NCBI GenBank assembly: GCA_900771065.1
Contig: CAAGMP010000008.1
Coordinates: 1-12,421 of the forward strand
DNA: 12,421 bases
Source of the DNA: an uncultured Acinetobacter sp.
GTDB lineage: Bacteria > Pseudomonadota > Gammaproteobacteria > Pseudomonadales > Moraxellaceae
Direction of reading: 5' to 3'
Shown: positions 7,619-12,421 of the stretch, piece by piece
Numbering within the stretch: position 1 is the first letter of the stretch
Layout: every line of letters starts with the position of its first letter
Program-made: the position numbers and the translations under genes
The notes under the pieces: model-generated
Told to the model about the DNA's origin: nothing
Seen by the model: only the letters and a program-made list of their open reading frames with translations
Databases searched by the model: none

Positions 7619-8956
7619 TTATAACAAAAGCAAAGAAGCGATAAACAGATAAACCAAAACACCCGTTGCATCGCAAATTGAAGTGACCAAAGGCGCAGAA
7701 GCACTTGCTGGATCTAAACCTAATTTATTCATAATAAAAGGTAAACTCATGCCAATTAAGCAACCCAATAATACAATGCCAATCATGCTTAAAGCTAAAA
7801 CCAATGCAACCATTTCATCACCACGATAAAAACCAAGCAATGAAACTGCAATACCCATTGTGACACCCAAACTTAATGCCACTAAAGTTTCTTTCCCCAA
7901 TAAGTAAAACCAATCTTTAAAATGCACGTCACCTGTGGCTAACGCACGAACCATTAAAGTTGAAGATTGTGAACCTGCGTTGCCGCCACTGCCAACCAGC
8001 AATGGTAAGAAAAAAACTAAAACTAAATTCTGAGCAATAATATCTTCATAATGCGCAATCCCGATACCTGATAATAAGCTACCAAAAACCAAGAAAACCA
8101 ACCAAAAAACCCGCTTATGATATAACTCAAATACTGATGCTTTTTTAATACTTAATTTAGAAGAAGCATCAACTGCACCTGATTTTAAAAAATCTTCTGT
8201 TGCTTCTTCATTGGCTACGTCCATCGCATCATCATGAGTGACTATACCGACAATCATGCCATGTTGATCAACAATCGGAAGTGCTAACAAATCATAACGT
8301 GAAATCATTTTTACAATTTCATCTTGATCTTCATTCACTTCGGCAGAAATCACATTTTTAATCATGATTTGTTCAATTTTTTGCTGTTCAGGTGCTAAAA
8401 TTAATTGTTTTAATGAAATAACCCCAATTAAATGTCTGTTGCTATCGACCACATAAACAAAATAAATCATAGTTTCTTTGTCTGGTGCAGATAGACGTAA
8501 TATTTTAATGGCTTCTTTTACGGTCATATCTGGCTGAACCGTAGCATATTCTGAAGACATAATCGCACCTGCCGTTCCTTCAGAATAAGAAGCTAATTGG
8601 CGAATATCTTCACGTTCAGCTTGAGCCAATGCTGGCAATAAAGCCTGTTGTTGTTGTGTATCTAATGCTTTAAAAACATCTGCCCGATTATCAGATGACA
8701 TTTCACCTAAAATAATTGCCAATTCACTACGTGGCAAAATTTGTGCAAGCTCTACTTGTTTTTCAGCAGATAAATAAGAAAAAATATAAGCTCGATCGGG
8801 TAAATGGATGAGTAAATCTTTGCAATTTTCCAATGGTAACTGCATTAAAATATCAGCAACATCGGGTGCAGGAACAGTTTCTACCGCAGCAACAATTTGC
8901 TCTAAATTATTATTTTTAAATGCTTGATTTAATACATGAAGGAAGTTGCTATTCAT
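7619..8956 (-). CDS. mgtE: MgtE magnesium channel/transporter
   Basis: MgtE is an inner-membrane, homodimeric magnesium-selective channel whose cytoplasmic part senses magnesium and closes the pore when it is plentiful. The 445 residues show the full domain order: N-domain with helical repeats (1 to about 130), two CBS domains (about 133-195 and 197-258), a connecting helix, and a five-helix membrane domain (about 280-445). The pore signature GSGGNAGSQSS is at 322-332, and Asp429 in CDATG corresponds to the pore aspartate (Asp432) of Thermus MgtE. The minus-strand sequence AAAGGG lies 8 bases before the ATG and is held in a hairpin arm. The gene heads a run with DUF4112 and radA. Its leader carries further signs of RNA-level control. 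Confidence 0.96.
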   Translation of the reverse strand: MNSNFLHVLNQAFKNNNLEQIVAAVETVPAPDVADILMQLPLENCKDLLIHLPDRAYIFSYLSAEKQVELAQILPRSELAIILGEMSSDNRADVFKALDTQQQQALLPALAQAEREDIRQLASYSEGTAGAIMSSEYATVQPDMTVKEAIKILRLSAPDKETMIYFVYVVDSNRHLIGVISLKQLILAPEQQKIEQIMIKNVISAEVNEDQDEIVKMISRYDLLALPIVDQHGMIVGIVTHDDAMDVANEEATEDFLKSGAVDASSKLSIKKASVFELYHKRVFWLVFLVFGSLLSGIGIAHYEDIIAQNLVLVFFLPLLVGSGGNAGSQSSTLMVRALATGDVHFKDWFYLLGKETLVALSLGVTMGIAVSLLGFYRGDEMVALVLALSMIGIVLLGCLIGMSLPFIMNKLGLDPASASAPLVTSICDATGVLVYLFIASLLLL

Positions 8957-9071
8957 GATATTGACCCTTTAAAGACGAAAATCTAAAGGTCAATTTGGCA
9001 ACCTTCAGATTAAAAAATATAACGATAATATAAGAAAAAAGAATGACAACTCGAGCTGTCCATGATGACAA
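8949..9071 (-). CDS. Possible 40-residue small membrane peptide overlapping the mgtE start
   Basis: A TTG codon 4 bases after a perfect AAGGAG (9081-9076) opens a 40-codon frame. Its TAG lies inside ATGAATAG at the mgtE start, an overlap of 8 bases suited to translational coupling. The peptide has a hydrophobic run VVILFSYIIVIFFNL (about residues 8-22) followed by a basic segment, as in single-span small membrane proteins. Against it: the start is TTG with short spacing, and T-rich DNA makes hydrophobic codons by chance. It competes with a second ORF in another frame. Confidence 0.22.
   Translation of the reverse strand: MSSWTARVVILFSYIIVIFFNLKVAKLTFRFSSLKGQYHE
8961..8993 (-). promoter_or_regulatory. 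Hairpin enclosing the mgtE ribosome-binding site
   Basis: On the minus strand TTGACCTTTA (8993-8984) pairs with TAAAGGGTCAA (8971-8961), giving 10 pairs with one bulged G and a 12-base loop. The AAAGGG that serves as the mgtE Shine-Dalgarno (8970-8965) lies wholly within the 3' arm, 8 bases from the ATG. In this fold ribosome access would be limited, so the hairpin is a plausible translational control element, a thermosensor, or the end part of a larger switch. Confidence 0.5.
9010..9063 (-). CDS. Possible 17-residue mgtE leader peptide
   Basis: An ATG 12 bases after a perfect AAGGAG opens MDSSSCHSFFLYYRYIF followed by TAA. The second half is rich in Phe and Tyr codons, as in leader peptides such as PheM. 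Codons 2-7 coincide with the terminator-like hairpin, so a ribosome starting here would disrupt it. The Shine-Dalgarno spacing is longer than usual and the frame is short, so chance occurrence is quite possible. No homologue is known to me. Confidence 0.25.
   Translation of the reverse strand: MDSSSCHSFFLYYRYIF
9035..9060 (-). terminator. Terminator-like hairpin inside the mgtE leader
   Basis: On the minus strand GACAGC (9060-9055) and GTTGTC (9050-9045) form a 6-bp stem with one G-U pair and loop TCGA, followed by ATTC and six T (9040-9035). The stem is short and the U-tract is offset by four bases, so it may be weak or regulated. It could alternatively end readthrough from the RND gene. 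Its left arm also pairs with an upstream TTGTC. Confidence 0.4.
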
Positions 9072-9095
9072 GCGTCTCCTTAACAAGGCGAGCCA

Positions 9096-9124
9096 ATACT
9101 AGTAGAAAACCTAAACTGGCTCAA
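9096..9124 (-). promoter_or_regulatory. Putative sigma70 promoter of mgtE
   Basis: On the minus strand TTGAGC (9124-9119) and TAGTAT (9101-9096) are separated by exactly 17 bases, each matching 4 of 6 consensus positions. The predicted start is a G near 9089. The promoter is framed by an inverted repeat, GAGCCA (9122-9117) and TGGCTC (9095-9090), with 21 bases between, which could be an operator or, if transcription starts further upstream, an RNA stem. Confidence 0.4.
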
Positions 9125-9138
9125 CTAAAGTAACAAAA

Positions 9139-9152
9139 TCATAACGATGATG
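9139..9152 (-). terminator. Weak hairpin after the RND pump gene
   Basis: Just past the RND stop, minus-strand ATCAT-CGTT-ATGAT forms a 5-bp stem followed by TTTGTTACTTT. The stem is short and AT-rich, so termination here would be inefficient at best, and some readthrough into mgtE is possible. Confidence 0.2.
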
Positions 9153-9154
9153 GA

Positions 9155-12100
9155 TTAAACCGAAACGCTTTTTTTAGTTAATACGCTGCGAATCAACACG
9201 TACATAAACGGCACAAAAATGAGCACTAAAACTGTACCAAAAATCACACCACCAAAAACACTGACTCCAATCTCTTGGCGACTGACCGCCCCTGCACCAA
9301 ATGCAAAAATAAGTGGAATAATACCTGCACCAAATGCCAAAGAAGTCATCACAATAGGACGCAAACGCAATTGAATGGCTTCTAAAGCAGCTTGAATGGC
9401 TGTTTTACCTTGCTTTTGTGCTTCAGATGCAAACTCAATTAATAAAATTGCATTTTTACAAGATAATCCGATGGTAGTGAGTAATGCAATTTGAAAATAA
9501 ATATCGTTGGGAAAAGAAAATAAACTAGTTAAAATAATGTTTCCACCTACGCCCAATGGAATGGCACTCATTACCGCAGTAGGAATAGTCCAACTTTCAT
9601 ACAACGCAGCCAAACATAAAAATACAAAACCAATTGAAACTAAATACAAAAATAAAGCCTGATTACTTGATTGATTTTCTTCAAATGACAATCCACTCCA
9701 TGCCAAATTAATATCTTTATTTTGATCGATCAAATTTTGTAAATCTTGCATTGCCTGACCTGAACTAACACCTGTAACGGTATCTGCTTCCGCTTCTAAG
9801 GCGCTGTATCCCATAAAACGTTTAACTACTTCAGGACGCGATGCCCAAGCTGTTGTTGCAAATTGATCAAAAGAAACCATGTTATTGTTATTATTTCGAA
9901 CATACCAAAAGTTTAAGTCTTCAGGTTTAGAACGAAATTGTGCATCACCTTGCATCATGACGCGTTTAATACGCCCACGATCAATAAAATCGTTAATATA
10001 AACCCCACCCCATGCAGCAGAAAGTGTGCTGTTTACAGCACTTAAATTGACACCCAATGCCAAAGCAGCTTTTTGTTGAATATGAATGGCTAACGTTGTT
10101 TGTTCAGAATTTGACTTTTTATCTAAATTCTCAAAAGTAACATATTGTTTCGCTTGCTCTTGTAAATTTTGAAAATCGGCGGTTAAGGTATTTAAACCAC
10201 GTCCATTGACATCTAACAACCAAAACTCTAAGCCATTAGTTTGCCCTAAACCATTGACAGATGGCGGCATAGAAACATTAATCGTAGCATTGGCTTCTTT
10301 CTTAAAATAATCTAAAGCACGTTGGCGAATTTGTTGTGCTGAATTTTCTGCACCTTTTCGCTGATCCCAATGTTTTAAAGCAATAAAACCTTGACCTAAA
10401 TTTTGTCCCGTTCCTGATGCATTACGTCCATAACGAATTAAAACTAAATCGACATTGTCTTTTTCATATTGTAAAAAATATTCTCGAATGCGTTCACCAA
10501 TTTCCTGACTTTTAGACATTGGTGCGCCATCTTGTAATTTAAATTGTATCGATAAAATACCTTGATCTTCACTTGGTAAAAAACTGGTTGGTAAAGCGCG
10601 ATATAAAAATGCAAACCCAACTAATAAAACAAAAAAGACAGTCACTGTGGTTTTTTTATGTAAAAAAGTCCAATTTGAAATCGTAAGTGTTTTATTTTTC
10701 AGCCAATTTAAGCCCAAATTGAAACGCTGTGCCCAATTTGCAGCTTGCGTTTGTGGTTTTAAAAATAATGCACACAAAGCAGGAATTAAAATTAATGCAA
10801 CAAGAAGCGATAACACCATTGCCACCACTAAGGTGATGGAAAATTGACGATAAATGACGCCTGTTGAACCACCAAAAAATGCCATTGGAATAAACACGGC
10901 AGTTAAAACCAAGGTGACACCAATTAAAGCACCACTAATTTCTTGCATTGATTCAATAGAGGCTTGTTTCGCATTAAGTTGTTTTTCATGTGTTAAGCGT
11001 TCAATATTTTCAACCACAACAATGGCATCATCCACCAATAAGCCAATTGCTAAAACCAAAGCAAATAAAGTTAAGGTATTAATGCTCATTCCTAAAACAT
11101 ACAACACCGCCATTGTGCCTAAAATCACGACGGGGACAGTTAAAGCAGGAATTAAAGTTGCGCGCCAATTTTGTAAAAACAAGAACATCACAACAATAAC
11201 TAAAACAATGGCTTCAAATAAAGTTTTAACTACTTCTGTAACAGATTCTTGAATAAAAGTTGTATTATCTCTTGGATAAACAATGGCATAACCTTCAGGT
11301 AATTGTTTGGATAATTCATCAATTTTTGCTTTGACTAAAGCAGCTGTTTTTAATGCATTCGCACCAGAAGCTAAAGAAATCCCCATCCCTGCGGATGGAT
11401 AACCATTAATGGTATTAAAACTTTGATAATTTTCTGCACCTAATTCAACTCGTGCAACATCTTTTAAATAGACGAAACCACCTGAATTATTGGATTTAAT
11501 TACAATATTTTCAAATTCTTCAACACTTTTTAAACGACTTCCAGCAGTGGCTTTGGCATTAAAATACTGTTCTTCTATAACGGGAAGCTCACCAATTGCA
11601 CCTGCGACAACTTGGGTATTTTGTTCAGAAATTGCACTACGAATATCGCTTGGCATTAAAGCATATTGTTTAAGTTTTAATGGATTTAACCAAATACGCA
11701 TTGCATATTGTGATCCAAAAACATCAACTTCACCAACACCATCTATTCGAGCAATTTCTTGCTCCAAATGTGTCATCATGTAATCGGAAAGGGCGACATT
11801 ATTACTTTGGTTACGTGTATCGTATAACGCAATGACCATGTGCGTATCGCCTAAAGATTTATAGACATTTACACCTTGGCGTTGAACTTCTTCAGGTAAA
11901 CGATTAATTGCGCCATTAATGGCATTTTGAACTTGGACTTGGGCGGTATCTGGATTTGTCCCATTATTAAAACTAATACTAATGCGGCTTCGTCCAGAAG
12001 AATCACTGCTAGAACTAAAATACAGTAAATGATCTAAGCCTTTAATTTGTTGTTCTAAAATTTGCGTCACACTTTCTTCAACTGTTTCAGCAGACGCGCC

Positions 12101-12253
12101 TGTATAAGTTGTGCTGACGGTAATTCTAGGCGGAGCAATATCAGGAAAACGTTCTACGGGTAAGTTGAGAATAGAAAAAATACCTGCAATCATTAAAACG
12201 ATTGCTAAAACACTGGCAAAAATGGGACGTTCAATAAAAAATTTAGACAACAT
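9155..12253 (-). CDS. RND (HAE1-family) multidrug efflux pump permease, AcrB-like
   Basis: This 1032-residue inner-membrane protein is the proton-driven pump subunit of a tripartite efflux system. The N-terminus (MLSKFFIERPIFASVLAIVLMIAG) is the first membrane helix, followed by PDIAPP and TYTGASAETVEESV of the porter domain. Proton-relay residues aligned with AcrB are present: Asp408-Asp409 in GLLVDDAIVVVENIER, Lys933 in LSCKNAILLIEFA and Thr1007 in GGVIFGTVL. Both halves have the usual six-helix layout and the length is typical (AcrB 1049), so it looks intact. A run of five Asn (789-793) is a local oddity. No strong Shine-Dalgarno precedes the ATG. No membrane-fusion adaptor or outer-membrane factor gene is adjacent: upstream is tRNA-Val, downstream is mgtE. 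It is not obviously AdeB, AdeG or AdeJ; substrates are unknown. Confidence 0.95.
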   Translation of the reverse strand: MLSKFFIERPIFASVLAIVLMIAGIFSILNLPVERFPDIAPPRITVSTTYTGASAETVEESVTQILEQQIKGLDHLLYFSSSSDSSGRSRISISFNNGTNPDTAQVQVQNAINGAINRLPEEVQRQGVNVYKSLGDTHMVIALYDTRNQSNNVALSDYMMTHLEQEIARIDGVGEVDVFGSQYAMRIWLNPLKLKQYALMPSDIRSAISEQNTQVVAGAIGELPVIEEQYFNAKATAGSRLKSVEEFENIVIKSNNSGGFVYLKDVARVELGAENYQSFNTINGYPSAGMGISLASGANALKTAALVKAKIDELSKQLPEGYAIVYPRDNTTFIQESVTEVVKTLFEAIVLVIVVMFLFLQNWRATLIPALTVPVVILGTMAVLYVLGMSINTLTLFALVLAIGLLVDDAIVVVENIERLTHEKQLNAKQASIESMQEISGALIGVTLVLTAVFIPMAFFGGSTGVIYRQFSITLVVAMVLSLLVALILIPALCALFLKPQTQAANWAQRFNLGLNWLKNKTLTISNWTFLHKKTTVTVFFVLLVGFAFLYRALPTSFLPSEDQGILSIQFKLQDGAPMSKSQEIGERIREYFLQYEKDNVDLVLIRYGRNASGTGQNLGQGFIALKHWDQRKGAENSAQQIRQRALDYFKKEANATINVSMPPSVNGLGQTNGLEFWLLDVNGRGLNTLTADFQNLQEQAKQYVTFENLDKKSNSEQTTLAIHIQQKAALALGVNLSAVNSTLSAAWGGVYINDFIDRGRIKRVMMQGDAQFRSKPEDLNFWYVRNNNNNMVSFDQFATTAWASRPEVVKRFMGYSALEAEADTVTGVSSGQAMQDLQNLIDQNKDINLAWSGLSFEENQSSNQALFLYLVSIGFVFLCLAALYESWTIPTAVMSAIPLGVGGNIILTSLFSFPNDIYFQIALLTTIGLSCKNAILLIEFASEAQKQGKTAIQAALEAIQLRLRPIVMTSLAFGAGIIPLIFAFGAGAVSRQEIGVSVFGGVIFGTVLVLIFVPFMYVLIRSVLTKKSVSV

Positions 12254-12310
12254 AAATTTTCGCTTGGTATTTGTGTTTATAAGAATGCTTTAGAATATAT
12301 ATTAAGAATT
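12254..12310 (-). promoter_or_regulatory. Short spacer between tRNA-Val and the RND gene
   Basis: These 57 AT-rich bases are the only room for an RND promoter independent of the tRNA. On the minus strand TATAAA (12281-12276) could be a -10 element, with TTAATA 18 bases upstream as a poor -35. No hairpin terminator is visible after the tRNA, so transcription from the tRNA promoter into the pump gene cannot be excluded. Confidence 0.25.
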
Positions 12311-12386
12311 TGGTGGGCGCTGACGGGATCGAACCGCCGACATTCTGCTTGTAAGGCAGACGCTCTACCAACTGAGCTAAGCGCCC
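12311..12386 (-). tRNA. tRNA-Val (anticodon UAC), CCA encoded
   Basis: The 76-base minus-strand sequence folds as a full cloverleaf: acceptor GGGCGCT/AGCGCCC with discriminator A, D stem GCTC/GAGC with AGTTGGTA, anticodon stem TCTGC/GCAGA with loop CTTACAA, and T stem GGCGG/CCGTC (one G-U) with TTCGATC. The anticodon at positions 34-36 is TAC, reading GUA and, with modified U34, other Val codons. The 3' CCA (12313-12311) is encoded. All stems are intact, so the gene looks functional. Confidence 0.98.
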
Positions 12387-12392
12387 TGAAAA

Positions 12393-12417
12393 ATAAAAAC
12401 AATGAAACTGTTTTTAT
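12393..12417. repeat. AT-rich inverted repeat upstream of tRNA-Val
   Basis: ATAAAAACA and TGTTTTTAT are perfectly complementary around a 7-base loop. The stem is nearly all A-T, so it is weak as a terminator. It could end an upstream gene or mark a spacer between tandem tRNA genes lying beyond the window edge. Confidence 0.3.
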
Positions 12418-12421
12418 GATG

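Larger units (their letters stand above)
8957..9089 (-). promoter_or_regulatory. Structured mgtE leader, candidate attenuator
   Basis: If transcription starts near 9089, mgtE has a ~133-nt leader. In order on the RNA it shows four elements. First, CCTT-GTT-AAGG (9088-9078) is a short hairpin covering part of a perfect AAGGAG. Second, UUGUC (9071-9067) can pair with GACAG (9060-9056). Third, the same GACAG region can pair instead with GUUGUC (9050-9045), followed by a U-rich tract. Fourth, a long hairpin encloses the mgtE ribosome-binding site. The mutually exclusive pairings resemble a terminator/antiterminator switch. I do not recognise the Bacillus-type M-box or the yybP-ykoY consensus. The functional reading is inference. 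Confidence 0.45.

Noticed and set aside
8957..9154. M-box or yybP-ykoY riboswitch upstream of mgtE
   Set aside because: I could not match the conserved cores I remember for either class, so the region is reported only as an unclassified structured leader.
10854..11252. 132-codon plus-strand frame opposite the RND gene
   Set aside because: It is antisense to a well-supported conserved gene, and its Thr/Lys-rich translation is what a reverse complement of membrane-helix codons gives.
12311..12421. tRNA-Val as an integration site for a mobile element
   Set aside because: No integrase, no repeated copy of the tRNA 3' end elsewhere in the window and no compositional shift is visible.

Overview
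The window reads as an ordinary chromosomal stretch of an AT-rich gammaproteobacterium, most likely Moraxellaceae and Acinetobacter-like. That placement is an inference from strong A/T third-position codon bias, the set of families present and tight gene packing; I could not run a taxonomic search. No transposase, phage gene, integrase or CRISPR array is visible. The only RNA gene is a tRNA-Val at the right end.

Layout, left to right. (1) 1-924 (+) is the C-terminal part of a PiT-family phosphate transporter, cut by the left edge. It faces an unrecognised ~508-residue Rossmann-like protein (941-2467, -) across a bidirectional terminator whose loop contains the minus-strand stop codon. (2) A divergent AT-rich intergenic region (2468-2610) holds a perfect 7-4-7 palindrome and separates that gene from a plus-strand run of three genes: a COG0523/CobW-type metal-chaperone GTPase (2611-3606), YaeQ (3644-4174) and a small FKBP-type prolyl isomerase (4195-4533). 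The run ends in a strong hairpin terminator shared with the convergent next block. (3) A minus-strand block, read right to left, contains mgtE (magnesium channel, 8956-7619), a DUF4112 membrane protein (7588-7016), radA (7015-5636, starting on the base after the upstream stop codon) and a Tim44-like membrane protein (5549-4578). (4) Further right on the minus strand lie a large RND/HAE1 efflux pump permease (12253-9155) with no adaptor or outer-membrane gene beside it, and tRNA-Val(UAC) (12386-12311).

The most unusual stretch is the ~198-nt leader of mgtE (8957-9154). On the minus strand it has a plausible sigma70 promoter, a perfect AAGGAG ribosome-binding sequence far from the mgtE start, two possible leader ORFs (17 and 40 codons, the second overlapping the mgtE start), a hairpin followed by a U-rich tract with a competing upstream pairing, and a 10-bp hairpin that encloses the mgtE ribosome-binding site. 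This looks like an RNA- or leader-peptide-based control region for magnesium uptake. I do not recognise it as the M-box or another riboswitch I know.

Functionally this is housekeeping and transport: phosphate and magnesium uptake, metal chaperoning, protein folding, recombination repair and drug efflux. No defence or mobile system is evident.
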